64,000 nt of DNA from an uncultured Lachnospiraceae bacterium (GCA_910588845.1 CAJURU010000005.1:62001-126000), one strand, 5' to 3'. Shown: positions 17,242-26,536, counted from the first letter of the stretch. Program-made: numbers and translations. Notes: generated from the sequence alone by a model not told the origin.

Positions 17242-20200
17242 TGCCAAAGAATCCAGACATTAAGAAAGTATTAGTTATCGGCTCCGGTCCGATTGTCATT
17301 GGGCAGGCGGCGGAATTTGATTATGCGGGCACGCAGGCGTGCCGTTCTCTGAAAGAGGAAGGCGTGGAGGTTGTGTTGGTAAATTCCAACCCGGCGACGA
17401 TTATGACGGACAAGGAGATTGCCGACGAGGTTTATATCGAGCCTTTGACTGTCAAGGTATTAGAGCAGATTATCTGTAAGGAGCAGCCAGACAGCGTACT
17501 GCCTACGCTGGGCGGACAGGCAGGGTTGAACCTGGGCATGGAGCTGGCAGAATCCGGTTTTCTGGAAAAACATCATGTGAAGCTGATTGGTACAACCTCC
17601 GAGACAATCTTTAAGGCGGAGGACCGTCAGGCATTTAAAGATACAATGGAGAAAATCGGCGAGCCGTGCGCACCTTCCCAGGTCGTGCACAATGTGGAGG
17701 ACGGCATAGCCTTTACCAATACAATCGGTTATCCGGTTGTGCTGCGCCCGGCTTATACGCTTGGCGGAAGCGGCGGCGGCATCGCCCACAATGAGACGGA
17801 ATTGATTGATATTCTCACCAACGGCCTGCGCCTGAGCCGCGTGGGGGAAGTGCTGGTGGAACGCTGCATTGCCGGCTGGAAAGAGATTGAGTATGAGGTA
17901 ATGCGTGACAGCGCTGGTAACTGCATCACTGTCTGCAATATGGAAAATATTGACCCGGTAGGCGTGCACACCGGGGACAGCATTGTTGTGGCGCCCTCTC
18001 AGACGCTGGGGGATAAGGAATATCAGATGCTGCGGACGTCTGCGCTGAACATTATTTCGGAGCTTAATATTACCGGGGGCTGTAACGTGCAGTATGCGCT
18101 GCATCCCACGAGTTTTGAGTATTGCGTGATTGAGGTGAATCCCAGGGTCAGCCGTTCTTCTGCGCTGGCAAGCAAGGCGACCGGATATCCAATTGCCAAG
18201 GTGGCGGCAAAAATTGCCCTCGGCTATACCTTGGATGAGATTAAAAACGCCATTACGGGTAAGACTTACGCCAGCTTTGAGCCTATGTTAGATTATTGCG
18301 TCGTGAAGATTCCCCGGCTTCCGTTTGATAAATTCATTACGGCCAAGCGCACGCTGACAACCCAGATGAAGGCCACCGGGGAGGTCATGAGCATTTGTAC
18401 GAATTTTGAGGGCGCGCTGATGAAAGCCATCCGCTCGTTAGAACAGCATGTGGACTGCCTGCGTTCCTATGATTTTACAGCGCTATCGAAAGAAGGGCTG
18501 TTAAAGCAGTTGAAAAAGGTGGATGACCGCAGGATTTGGGTGATTGCGGAAGCATTGCGTAAAGGGATTTCTTATGATGAAATCCATGACATTACGATGA
18601 TTGACCATTGGTTTATTGATAAAATCGCCGTTCTCACTGAGATGGAAGAACGTCTGGAAAAAGAAGAGCTCACCATAGAATTGTTGAAAGAGGCAAAACG
18701 GCTTGAGTTCCCGGATAACGTGATTGCCCGCCTGGCTGGAAAAGAGGAGACGGAAATCCGTGATTTGCGATATGCAAACGGCATTACCGCAGCCTTTAAG
18801 ATGGTAGATACCTGTGCGGCGGAATTTGCAGCGGAGACGCCCTACTATTATTCCTGTTTTGGAAGTGAAAATGAGGCGCAGGGAGTGAAGGACAGGAAGA
18901 AAGTGCTTGTGCTGGGCTCCGGCCCTATCCGTATCGGGCAGGGAATCGAATTTGACTATTGCTCGGTGCATTGCACCTGGGCGTTTGCCAGAGAAGGTTA
19001 TGAGACGATTATTGTAAACAACAATCCAGAGACGGTTTCTACCGATTTTGACATCGCGGACAAACTATATTTTGAACCCCTGACGCCGGAGGATGTGGAA
19101 AATATTGTGCGCTTAGAACAGCCGGACGGCGCGGTCGTTCAGTTTGGCGGGCAGACGGCAATCAAGCTGACGGAAAGCCTGATGAAGATGGGCGTGCCTA
19201 TTTTGGGGACGAAAGCGGAGGATGTGGACGCAGCGGAAGACCGAGAATTGTTTGACAAAATTTTAGAGCAGACGCAGATTCCGCGCGCTGCCGGCGGAAC
19301 GGTATTTACCGCCCAGGAGGCCAAGACGGTTGCCAATGAGCTTGGTTATCCGGTGCTGGTGCGCCCCTCCTATGTCCTTGGCGGGCAGGGGATGCAGATT
19401 GCCTATTCGGATGAAGAGATTGAGGAATTTATGGAGATTATCAACCGCATTGCCCAGGATCACCCGATTCTGGTGGATAAGTATTTACAGGGCAAGGAGA
19501 TTGAGGTCGACGCGGTCTGTGATGGCAAAGACATTCTGATTCCGGGCATTATGGAGCATATTGAGCGCACCGGCGTGCATTCCGGCGACAGTATTTCCGT
19601 TTATCCGGCTCCTACCATCAGCGCGCAGGTGAAGGAAAAAATTGTCGACTATACGCAGCGGCTGGCGCGTGCCCTTCACGTTGTGGGCCTGATTAACATT
19701 CAGTTTATCGCTATGGATGAAGAAGTGTATGTGATTGAAGTAAATCCGCGATCTTCGAGAACTGTGCCGTATATCAGCAAAGTTACGGGGATTCCCATTG
19801 TTGACCTTGCGACGCGTGTAATCATCGGCAACACCTTAAAAGGCATGGGCTATCCCACCGGGCTTGCGCCGGAGGCGGAATATGTGGCAATCAAGATGCC
19901 GGTATTTTCTTTTGAGAAATTGCGCGGGGCGGAAATCAGCCTGGGACCGGAAATGAAGTCGACCGGTGAATGCTTAGGGATTGGAAAATCATTTGACGAG
20001 GCGTTGTATAAGGCGTTTTTGGGGGCGGGCGTAGAGTTTCCCAAATATAAGCAGATGATTATGACCGTCAAGGATGCGGATAAACCGGAATCGGTGGACA
20101 TTGCCAAGCGGTTTGAAGCGCTTGGTTATAAGATTTATGCAACCAGAAGCACGGCGAAATATTTAGAAGCGCGCGGCGTTAAGGCAAGGCGCATCAACAA

Positions 20201-20450
20201 GATTGCCCAGGAGTCCCCCAATGTGATGGACTTGATTCTGGGGCATAAGATTGACCTCGTGATTGATACCCCCACCCAGGGTCGGGATAAGAGCCGCGAC
20301 GGCTTTTTAATCCGCAGAAATGCCATTGAGACAGGCGTGTACTGTATCACGGCTATGGACACCGCGGATGCGTTGGCAAGCAGTTTAGAGCACGCCAGTG
20401 TCAGTGAAAAACTGAATCTCATTGATATTGCAAAGGTGAAGAATATCTAA
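17241..20450 (+). CDS. carB: Carbamoyl-phosphate synthase large subunit
   Basis: The 1069-residue CarB makes carbamoyl phosphate from bicarbonate, ammonia and two ATP. It has two homologous ATP-grasp halves, opening with VLVIGSGPIVIGQAAEFDYAG and VLVLGSGPIRIGQGIEFDY. A C-terminal MGS-like allosteric domain (from about residue 935, VDIAKRFEALGYKIYAT) follows. Its ATG overlaps the carA stop by one base (TAATG), so translation is coupled. Length and motifs are complete. Confidence 0.98.
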   Translation: MPKNPDIKKVLVIGSGPIVIGQAAEFDYAGTQACRSLKEEGVEVVLVNSNPATIMTDKEIADEVYIEPLTVKVLEQIICKEQPDSVLPTLGGQAGLNLGMELAESGFLEKHHVKLIGTTSETIFKAEDRQAFKDTMEKIGEPCAPSQVVHNVEDGIAFTNTIGYPVVLRPAYTLGGSGGGIAHNETELIDILTNGLRLSRVGEVLVERCIAGWKEIEYEVMRDSAGNCITVCNMENIDPVGVHTGDSIVVAPSQTLGDKEYQMLRTSALNIISELNITGGCNVQYALHPTSFEYCVIEVNPRVSRSSALASKATGYPIAKVAAKIALGYTLDEIKNAITGKTYASFEPMLDYCVVKIPRLPFDKFITAKRTLTTQMKATGEVMSICTNFEGALMKAIRSLEQHVDCLRSYDFTALSKEGLLKQLKKVDDRRIWVIAEALRKGISYDEIHDITMIDHWFIDKIAVLTEMEERLEKEELTIELLKEAKRLEFPDNVIARLAGKEETEIRDLRYANGITAAFKMVDTCAAEFAAETPYYYSCFGSENEAQGVKDRKKVLVLGSGPIRIGQGIEFDYCSVHCTWAFAREGYETIIVNNNPETVSTDFDIADKLYFEPLTPEDVENIVRLEQPDGAVVQFGGQTAIKLTESLMKMGVPILGTKAEDVDAAEDRELFDKILEQTQIPRAAGGTVFTAQEAKTVANELGYPVLVRPSYVLGGQGMQIAYSDEEIEEFMEIINRIAQDHPILVDKYLQGKEIEVDAVCDGKDILIPGIMEHIERTGVHSGDSISVYPAPTISAQVKEKIVDYTQRLARALHVVGLINIQFIAMDEEVYVIEVNPRSSRTVPYISKVTGIPIVDLATRVIIGNTLKGMGYPTGLAPEAEYVAIKMPVFSFEKLRGAEISLGPEMKSTGECLGIGKSFDEALYKAFLGAGVEFPKYKQMIMTVKDADKPESVDIAKRFEALGYKIYATRSTAKYLEARGVKARRINKIAQESPNVMDLILGHKIDLVIDTPTQGRDKSRDGFLIRRNAIETGVYCITAMDTADALASSLEHASVSEKLNLIDIAKVKNI

Positions 20451-20499
20451 GGAAACACGGATTAAGTCAGCATTTTCCTAAAGAGAAAGGGGATTGGTT

Positions 20500-21540
20500 A
20501 TGTTATTAAGCGTAATTATTCCATGTTACAATTCCGTAAACTGCATAGAGCCGTTATTGATTTGCCTGGAAAATCAGACAATTGGCATTGAGAATATAGA
20601 AATTATTTTTGTGGATGATTATTCTGTGGACAGTACGCGTATGAAATTGAAAGAGTTTCAGCAAAAGCATCCGCAAAATGTCGTAATAATAGAAAATGAT
20701 AAGAACTATGGCGTTAGTTATTCGAGAAATCGAGGGGTGGAAAAAAGCCATGCGCCTTATGTCACTTTTGCGGATCATGACGACGTCTTGGAGCGCACGT
20801 TATATGAGACATTGTATGGACACATTCTGAAAAATGATTGTGAAATAGTAATGTGCGCCCATGATTATATTACAGAAGAAGATAAGAATACCCAGGGGGG
20901 GATTGCAAAGGGCGTCATTGAAAGTCAGTTGCATTCCGGCGAGATATTTGAGCTGCCGGATCATGCGGCGCGTAAAAAGTTTATGCTGCAATTCCGCAAT
21001 GACTTGGAATGTTGGAGCAAGTTGATTCGGAAAAGTTTTTTGTTGGAGCATACTATTGTTTTCCCCGAGGGGATGTGGGGAGAAGATTTTTATTGGTGGA
21101 GCCTCATAGAGATGAATCTGAATTCTCTTTGCTGGATTCCCTGCGTACTGTATCATCATGTCAGAAAAGATGGGCTACCTGCATCAAAAGAGATGCAAAA
21201 CTGGATGATGGCGCAGCTTTTGCTGAATCAGGAAGCAAAAAGGCGGGGAGTTTATCAGGAGTTTTCGGAAATTCTGGATTTGGAATTGTATGAAGTCGGT
21301 TTTGCATCTACCTTGTATTATTGGATTTTAGGAAACAATTTCAGTGTGCAGGAGTTAGAGGAATTGCGTCAGGCTGTTATAAAAGAAACTACTGACATTT
21401 TCCACAACCCATATATTTGCGGTAAAAATTTCCGCTATCGTTATTCGGAGTATGCTTTGGAATTGTTGAAGGAAGAAATTACAGCAAGTAGTATCCGTGA
21501 TTTTCTGAAAAGCATTATTACTGTATTGACGGCAAGGTAA
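20500..21540 (+). CDS. Family 2 glycosyltransferase
   Basis: This 346-residue cytoplasmic GT-A enzyme opens with LLSVIIPCYNSVNCIEPLL and has the nucleotide-sugar site IIFVDDYSVDST. The DXD-like metal motif appears in VTFADHDDVLE. No TM segment is evident. ATG 20500 with AAAGGGG seven bases upstream is preferred over the TTG at 20494. Donor and acceptor cannot be told; no other polysaccharide genes adjoin it. A truncated sigma-like frame follows. Confidence 0.85.
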   Translation: MLLSVIIPCYNSVNCIEPLLICLENQTIGIENIEIIFVDDYSVDSTRMKLKEFQQKHPQNVVIIENDKNYGVSYSRNRGVEKSHAPYVTFADHDDVLERTLYETLYGHILKNDCEIVMCAHDYITEEDKNTQGGIAKGVIESQLHSGEIFELPDHAARKKFMLQFRNDLECWSKLIRKSFLLEHTIVFPEGMWGEDFYWWSLIEMNLNSLCWIPCVLYHHVRKDGLPASKEMQNWMMAQLLLNQEAKRRGVYQEFSEILDLELYEVGFASTLYYWILGNNFSVQELEELRQAVIKETTDIFHNPYICGKNFRYRYSEYALELLKEEITASSIRDFLKSIITVLTAR

Positions 21541-21572
21541 AGCTGTTCCGGGCTCTGGGTGAAAGAAAGGTA

Positions 21573-21659
21573 ATGGAAATGAATTTGTTGATAAGAAAAG
21601 CAAGAAACCATGATAAAGCAGCGTTCCAGCAGCTCATGGAATGTATTTTGTATCAGTAG
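21573..21659 (+). pseudogene. Truncated N-terminus of an RNA polymerase sigma factor
   Basis: A 28-codon frame with its own AAAGAAAGG ribosome site reads MEMNLLIRKARNHDKAAF, then QQLMECILYQ and stop. The first 24 residues match the start of ECF sigma region 2 (pattern LIRKAQ..D..AF..LM), and the rest of the gene is absent. The convergent CYTH gene ends only six bases beyond its stop, consistent with a deletion joining the two. It is unlikely to be functional. Confidence 0.6.
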
Positions 21660-21665
21660 AATAAT

Positions 21666-22124
21666 TTAAATTTTGCTCTGATTCTTTTGGCTGAGGACGC
21701 TGTTGTGATAGTTTGGGGAATAAGTGACGTCTTCGCCAAACCATTGAGGGGGAACGAAAGCTTTTGCCTCTTTCTCTGTGGGAAACTCCACTTCGGCAAG
21801 AATCAAAGGCGCAAGTTCCCCCTCAAAAATATCCAGTTCAATGGTTAGCCCGCAATCCAGGGGAATTAAATATCTCTTTTTGGAAATTAGAATACTGTCT
21901 ATTTTAGGCAGCAGATGTTCATAGGCTTCTTTGGTGAGAGGGAGGTTGTATTCCTCTCTTACCATCAGTCCCTTAGATTTGTATGTCAGGTAATATTCTT
22001 CATCCTGCCTGCGGATGCGTACTACCGGGTCAGTGCACAGGTAGCCTTGCTCAATCTGGTGGAAAGGATAATCTTTCAGATTGTCAGGCAGGGATTTCAG
22101 TAAAAATTTACGTTCAATTTCCAT
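21666..22124 (-). CDS. CYTH-domain triphosphatase-like protein
   Basis: The 152-residue protein begins MEIERKFLLKSLP, carrying the ExExK metal-binding signature of the CYTH superfamily (adenylate cyclase 2/thiamine or tripolyphosphatase). Alternating basic and acidic strands follow (VRIRRQDEEYYLTYK, TIELDIFEGELAPLILAEVEF), as expected for the tunnel fold. Bacterial stand-alone members usually hydrolyse inorganic triphosphate, but the substrate is not proven here. The start is ATG 22124 with AGGAGA upstream. Confidence 0.85.
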   Translation of the reverse strand: MEIERKFLLKSLPDNLKDYPFHQIEQGYLCTDPVVRIRRQDEEYYLTYKSKGLMVREEYNLPLTKEAYEHLLPKIDSILISKKRYLIPLDCGLTIELDIFEGELAPLILAEVEFPTEKEAKAFVPPQWFGEDVTYSPNYHNSVLSQKNQSKI

Positions 22125-22274
22125 GAGAGTTCTCCTGTTTACCATTATTTATTAAGGATGTCATTGCGAAGCAACTTCATTATAAGCCAGAAAGGGCTGA
22201 TTGTAAAGCAGTTAGGCGGTGGAGGTTATTAAAAATTATATAACTATTCAGAACCCCACGCCACAGACATGCTT

Positions 22275-22736
22275 TTACATTTTTTTGTATGTCTGCAAAT
22301 TCTCATTCATTTTCCGAACATTATACCTGCCGATGGTAAACTGTATTACCCATACAATCGCAAAAATCAATGCAAAAATTCCGAAATAGCTCAAAAATCC
22401 GGCAACGCTGTGTTCCATCCAATAAGTAAAATATGCAATTGGCATCATGATGGCAGAGACAATCAGAAAGTAAATACTGGTTTGCTTGGTGATGCCCCAA
22501 TGCTCGATTTCCCAGATGATGCTGCTGGCGGAAAATCCCATGCCCAGCATCCCGCAAAGGGTTGTCTGTAAAATAATAGCATTGATCTCATTGCCCATGG
22601 CAACGGCTAGTTCGGGTACGCATGGCGCGTAATATCCTTTTGCCCAAATCAGGGAAAGCATAATGGTAATTATCTGTCCAATAGTGACGCCGATGGGAAA
22701 ACCAAGGACGCAGCGTAACATAATTTTCTTTTTCAT
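22275..22736 (-). CDS. DUF3021-family integral membrane protein
   Basis: The 153-residue protein has four predicted TM helices (about 8-30, 50-72, 84-106, 112-135). Its sequence style (FPIGVTIGQIITI, then SIIWEIEHWGITKQT) is typical of DUF3021. It is encoded ten bases after the LytTR regulator, the usual partner of DUF3021 proteins in Firmicutes, where they form small regulator/membrane modules often controlling nearby or transporter genes. ATG 22736 has GAGGTG upstream. Confidence 0.85.
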   Translation of the reverse strand: MKKKIMLRCVLGFPIGVTIGQIITIMLSLIWAKGYYAPCVPELAVAMGNEINAIILQTTLCGMLGMGFSASSIIWEIEHWGITKQTSIYFLIVSAIMMPIAYFTYWMEHSVAGFLSYFGIFALIFAIVWVIQFTIGRYNVRKMNENLQTYKKM

Positions 22737-22746
22737 AGTAATCACC

Positions 22747-23187
22747 TCATATTCCTAATATTTTTTTGATTTTGGAGACATAACGCCGGGAGACATATGT
22801 TGTTGTGCCATCTGATAACTTGACGCAGATTGTGCCGGTAAAGCTCAAATCAAAGTGGCCGACTTTTTTCAGATTGATGATTTCTGAATTGGAGATCCGC
22901 ACAAACCAGCGTCCGTCCAAACGTTCTTCCAGTTCATACAGCCGTTGGCGCAGGACATATTCCCCCTCTCCGGTCACGGCAAAGACCTTTTTATCGTTCG
23001 CGTAAATCCGAATCAAATCAGCCTGTTCCAGTACGCTAATTTTTCCATTTTTACTGCCGGAAATAATCTGCGATGTGTCTTCTGATAATTTTTTTAGGAC
23101 GTTATTGACTTCTGATGTCACCGAGGAAGTCATGATAATGACTTTAGGCTCGGTGCAGGAAGCTTCGATTTTTATTTCTACCTGCAT
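22747..23187 (-). CDS. LytTR-domain DNA-binding regulator
   Basis: The 146-residue protein has a divergent N-terminal region (about 1-50) and a C-terminal LytTR domain (about 50-146). The domain is recognisable from ADLIRIYANDKKVFAVT, RWFVRISNSEIINLKKV and TTTYVSRRYVSKIKKIL. There is no receiver domain, so activity is probably gated by the co-encoded DUF3021 membrane protein rather than by phosphorylation. A strong ribosome site, AGGAGGTGAGCCC, precedes ATG 23187. Confidence 0.9.
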   Translation of the reverse strand: MQVEIKIEASCTEPKVIIMTSSVTSEVNNVLKKLSEDTSQIISGSKNGKISVLEQADLIRIYANDKKVFAVTGEGEYVLRQRLYELEERLDGRWFVRISNSEIINLKKVGHFDLSFTGTICVKLSDGTTTYVSRRYVSKIKKILGI

Positions 23188-23297
23188 GGGCTCACCTCCT
23201 TATGTGACCTCATTATAGGGAAAAAGAATGTTGCTTTCAATAGATTTGCGACAGACGGTTATTTTAGGAATACAGGTGGTATAAATGGGGAAAAACA

Positions 23298-23337
23298 AAT
23301 CCCCCCGCCCGGCGCATTGCCCAAGCAGAGGGATTTT
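23298..23337. terminator. Bidirectional terminator-like hairpin
   Basis: AAATCCCCCCGCCC (from 23298) and the downstream segment ending GAGGGATTT (to 23337) form a hairpin. It has T-rich sequence on both outer sides (GTTTTT on the minus strand, TTTTTAT on the plus). It lies 3' of the SASP gene on the minus strand. Confidence 0.55.
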
Positions 23338-23387
23338 TATATCACAAATTTCAATATTCTTGATGATTGAGTCTTTCGGGCTCTTGA

Positions 23388-23609
23388 TTACTGCTGTCCG
23401 CCAGACATCTGCTGTTCCTGTTTCATAATCATCTTCTTAACCATCTCGCCGCCGATAGAACCAGCCTGGGCAGAAGTTAAGTCACCGTTGTAACCTTCCT
23501 TTAAAGGTACTCCGATTTCAGATGCAACTTCCTGTTTAAAACGGTTCATAGCCTCTTTTGCCTGAGGTACTGCCATCTTACTTGTGTTAGAACCAGAATT
23601 GCTTGTCAT
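23388..23609 (-). CDS. Alpha/beta-type small acid-soluble spore protein
   Basis: The 73-residue DNA-binding spore protein coats and protects DNA in dormant spores. The family signatures are visible: ALA-type MNRFKQEVASEIGVPL in the first helix, the GPR-protease region, and GYNGDLTSAQAGSIGGEMVKK in the second. The Gln/Ser-rich ends are typical. ATG 23609 has GGAGGTG upstream. It shows that the organism makes or made endospores. Confidence 0.95.
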   Translation of the reverse strand: MTSNSGSNTSKMAVPQAKEAMNRFKQEVASEIGVPLKEGYNGDLTSAQAGSIGGEMVKKMIMKQEQQMSGGQQ

Positions 23610-23658
23610 TTGATTCACCTCCAAATGTTTTTCTTTTTTGTTGTTTTTCTGATAAGGG

Positions 23659-23693
23659 CATCATTCCGAAAGGCTTCATTCCTCGGAATGATG
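23659..23693. repeat. Inverted repeat upstream of the SASP gene
   Basis: CATCATTCCGA (23659-23669) and TCGGAATGATG (23683-23693) are perfect 11-base arms around a 13-base loop. It lies in the SASP 5' region. No protein family is assigned to it; a leader hairpin or operator are both possible. Confidence 0.6.
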
Positions 23694-23802
23694 TCCGTCT
23701 CGAAATTCTGTCGCTTATCATGGTGTTATTATTTGTCAAGGAAGAAATAATATGAATGGAAATTTTTGTTATATTGATTTTCATGTCGGACGCAAGGCAG
23801 CC

Positions 23803-23831
23803 TTGTTATATGCAGTATTATCGTATATAAT
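23803..23831 (+). promoter_or_regulatory. Promoter of the Uma2 gene
   Basis: TTGTTA (23803-23808) and TATAAT (23826-23831) are spaced 17 bases, just before the ribosome site AAAGGAG at 23837-23843. The leader would be almost absent. Confidence 0.7.
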
Positions 23832-23852
23832 ATGAAAAAGGAGCGTGATATA

Positions 23853-24401
23853 ATGGATGCAGTAAGACAGATAGAATATTATACGATTGATGATATTTAT
23901 AATTTGCCGGACGGGCAGAGGGCAGAATTGATTGACGGCGAACTGTATATGATGGCAACGCCTGGCACGATACACCAAAGACTTGTCATGGTACTTTCAA
24001 GTAGTATATTTAATTATATACAAAGAAAGAAAGGTGATTGTGAAGTATTCCCATCTCCATTTGCCGTATTCTTAAATGCGAATAATGAGATTTATTTAGA
24101 ACCTGATATATCGGTGATTTGCGACAAAAACAAGATTACAGAGAAAGGCTGCAACGGAGCGCCAGACTGGGTGATTGAGATTGTCTCGCCGTCAAGCCGT
24201 TCGATGGATTACACTAAGAAGTTATTCAGATACCGCACGGCAGGCGTCCGGGAGTATTGGGTTGTAGATTATGAGCGTAATCGTATTATGGTTTATGATT
24301 TTGAACAGGAAGAAATGACGGATTATGTATTTGATGATAAGGTAAAGGCCAGGATATTTGAAGATCTGGAAATTGACTTTTCCAGCATAAATATAGAATA
24401 G
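23853..24401 (+). CDS. Uma2/DUF820-family PD-(D/E)XK nuclease-like protein
   Basis: The 182-residue protein begins with the family N-terminus (YTIDDIYNLPDGQRAELIDGELYMM). It has the acidic residues of the restriction-endonuclease-like core in IYLEPDISVICD and DWVIEIVSPSS, with Lys in the following KKLFRYRTAGVREYWVVD. Uma2 proteins are widespread in Cyanobacteria and Firmicutes, and their role is poorly defined. ATG 23853 is nine bases after AAAGGAG. The next gene encodes another PD-(D/E)XK-like protein 27 bases on. Confidence 0.85.
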   Translation: MDAVRQIEYYTIDDIYNLPDGQRAELIDGELYMMATPGTIHQRLVMVLSSSIFNYIQRKKGDCEVFPSPFAVFLNANNEIYLEPDISVICDKNKITEKGCNGAPDWVIEIVSPSSRSMDYTKKLFRYRTAGVREYWVVDYERNRIMVYDFEQEEMTDYVFDDKVKARIFEDLEIDFSSINIE

Positions 24402-24428
24402 GTAATAGGAATACAAGGATTACAGAAG

Positions 24429-25070
24429 ATGATGTACGACAGAGATATCCGGGAGCCGTTGTTTGAATTCCTGGAAGAGTATTACGGTAAAGTGCGGATT
24501 TTAGAAGAAAAAAGGATGGGCAGGTCGCGGGCGGATGTGGTGATGATTCTCTCGGACGCCGTCTGCGGCCTGGAAATCAAAAGTGATGCTGACACTTATG
24601 CCAGGTTAAGCCGTCAGGTGCGTGATTATGACCAGTATTGCGATTGCAATTATATTGTGGCAGGGACGCGCCATGCGCACCATGTGGCGGAACATGTGCC
24701 AAAGTGGTGGGGAATTATCACGGTGGAACTGGAGGAAGGGAAGCCGGACTTTTATATGCTGCGCAAGCCACAGCAGAATCCTAAGGTGGATTGGCAGAAA
24801 AAAATGAGCCTGCTGTGGAGACCGGAGCTTGTGCATATCCAAGAGTTAAATCAGATGCCCCGCTACAAAGAAAAAAGTAAGCAGTTTGTGATTGAGAAAA
24901 TTCTCCTTAAAGTTCCCAAGGACAAGCTGTACCTGCAAATCAGCCAGGAGTTGTTTGAGCGGGATTATACGAAGATTGCAGAAGAGATCAGGGCGTATAG
25001 GAAAGAGAAACAAGAACAAGGAAAATTCAGAAAGAAATCTGGAAATAAGAACAATAGAAACGTAAAGTAG
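24429..25070 (+). CDS. Sce7726/MmcB-like PD-(D/E)XK protein
   Basis: The 213-residue protein has a nuclease-like core at about residues 25-105. Asp lies in RADVVMIL and the E-x-K pair in CGLEIKSDADTYARL, followed by QVRDYDQYCDCNYIVAG. This resembles MmcB/sce7726 proteins tied to DNA repair or mobile elements. The C-terminal part (about 130-213) is basic, ending KEKQEQGKFRKKSGNK. It probably shares a transcript with the Uma2 gene. Activity and target are unknown. Confidence 0.7.
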   Translation: MMYDRDIREPLFEFLEEYYGKVRILEEKRMGRSRADVVMILSDAVCGLEIKSDADTYARLSRQVRDYDQYCDCNYIVAGTRHAHHVAEHVPKWWGIITVELEEGKPDFYMLRKPQQNPKVDWQKKMSLLWRPELVHIQELNQMPRYKEKSKQFVIEKILLKVPKDKLYLQISQELFERDYTKIAEEIRAYRKEKQEQGKFRKKSGNKNNRNVK

Positions 25071-25095
25071 AGAAATAGAAATGGAGGCAAAAGAA

Positions 25096-25647
25096 ATGAA
25101 AAAAATTGGAATTTTTCTGGCAGACGGATTTGAGGAAATTGAAGGGCTTACAGTAGTAGATATCCTGCGGCGTGCCGGGATGGAGGCCATGATGATTTCC
25201 ATTATGGGAAGAAAGGAAATCTGCGGTTCCCATAAGATTTCCGTGCAGGCAGATGCACAGTATGAGGATGTTGATTTTGGGGAACTGGACGGAGTTGTAC
25301 TGCCGGGCGGTATGCCGGGGACGCTCAACCTTGGCGAACATGCAGGCGTAAATGAGACGATCAAATCGTTTGCAGCGGAAGGTAAGCTGGTGGCTGCTGT
25401 CTGTGCCGCTCCCAGCGTGCTGGGACAGGCAGGGCTCTTGCAGGGCAGGAAAGCGGCCTGCTATCCGGGATATGAGGATCAGCTAACCGGAGCAGAGGTA
25501 GTGTATGACGAGGTTGCAGAGGACGGTAACATTATTACCAGCCGGGGAATGGGGACGGCCATCGCTTTTGCGCTGCGTATTACTGCTTATCTGGCGGGCG
25601 AGGAAAAGGCCCGGGAGCTGGCAGAGAAAATCATTTACCGTCAGTAA
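25096..25647 (+). CDS. DJ-1/PfpI-family protein
   Basis: The 183-residue protein is a class I glutamine-amidotransferase-like member of the DJ-1/YajL group. The acidic residue in ADGFEEIEG and the nucleophile Cys in VAAVCAAPSVLG are at the family positions. Family members act as redox-responsive chaperones or deglycase/glyoxalase-type enzymes; the specific role is unresolved. ATG 25096 has GGAGGCAAAAGAA upstream, better than ATG 25081. Confidence 0.9.
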   Translation: MKKIGIFLADGFEEIEGLTVVDILRRAGMEAMMISIMGRKEICGSHKISVQADAQYEDVDFGELDGVVLPGGMPGTLNLGEHAGVNETIKSFAAEGKLVAAVCAAPSVLGQAGLLQGRKAACYPGYEDQLTGAEVVYDEVAEDGNIITSRGMGTAIAFALRITAYLAGEEKARELAEKIIYRQ

Positions 25648-25729
25648 TTTTGTGTAATGAAAAGCCCTTTTTACAAATATATATGGTACAAAAGAGAAAC
25701 GCCCTTATGAGAGGGCAGGAGTGATGATA

Positions 25730-26536
25730 ATGCTGAAAAAAATAAAAGCAACATCTTTCATTTTGGTACTGGGTATATTTGTGGGGGCTTTTTTTCTGGG
25801 GCGTCTGGCAGCCCAGATTGTGCCGGCTGCGGCTACGGCAATCCAGCCGGGGGCGGACGGCAACTGGGGCCTGAGCTTTCAGGAGGAGGGCAAGCCGCCG
25901 GTTGGCAACGCCACCTTTGAGGAGCTTGCGAAATACGACGCCTTTTATGCTGAGGACACACCGGATAAAGTGCTGTATCTTACGTTTGACTGTGGCTTTG
26001 AGAATGGCAATACGCCGGCAATTTTAGACGCGTTGAAAAAGCACAATGCCAAGGGAACCTTTTTTATCGTGGGGAATTATCTCACTACAAGCCCGGATCT
26101 GGTAAAGCGTATGGTGGAGGAAGGCCACATTGTGGGTAACCACAGTTATCACCATCCAGATATGTCTGCGATGGGCAAGGAAGAATTTTCTGCGGAGCTC
26201 GGGGAATTGGAGACTTTGTATGAGCAGACGATTGGCACGCCGATGACGAAATATTACCGTCCGCCCCAGGGTAAGTACAGTGAAAGCAGCTTGCAAGTTG
26301 CCAAGGATCTGGGCTATAAGACGTTTTTCTGGAGCCTTGCCTATGTGGACTGGAACCAGGACAGCCAGCCCACGCACGAGGAAGCTTTTGACAAACTGCT
26401 CGGCCGGGTGCATCCAGGGGCAATTGTGCTCTTACATAACACTTCTAAGACGAACGGTGAGATTCTCGATGAACTTCTGACAAAATGGGAGCAGATGGGC
26501 TATACATTTAAATCCCTCGATGAACTGCCGGGCTGA
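25730..26536 (+). CDS. Polysaccharide deacetylase, PdaA-like
   Basis: The 268-residue exported enzyme has an N-terminal membrane anchor (about 8-28) and a NodB homology domain. Motif 1 reads YLTFDCGFENG, close to the TFDNGYENG form of PdaA, and motif 2 is NHSYHHPDM. YYRPPQGKYSESSL and a late GAIVLLHNTS complete the set. PdaA-type enzymes make muramic delta-lactam in the spore cortex, which would fit this spore-former. The start at ATG 25730 keeps an AGGAG at proper distance; ATG 25724 is too close. A GCCCT/AGGGC hairpin (25701-25716) sits just upstream. Confidence 0.85.
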   Translation: MLKKIKATSFILVLGIFVGAFFLGRLAAQIVPAAATAIQPGADGNWGLSFQEEGKPPVGNATFEELAKYDAFYAEDTPDKVLYLTFDCGFENGNTPAILDALKKHNAKGTFFIVGNYLTTSPDLVKRMVEEGHIVGNHSYHHPDMSAMGKEEFSAELGELETLYEQTIGTPMTKYYRPPQGKYSESSLQVAKDLGYKTFFWSLAYVDWNQDSQPTHEEAFDKLLGRVHPGAIVLLHNTSKTNGEILDELLTKWEQMGYTFKSLDELPG

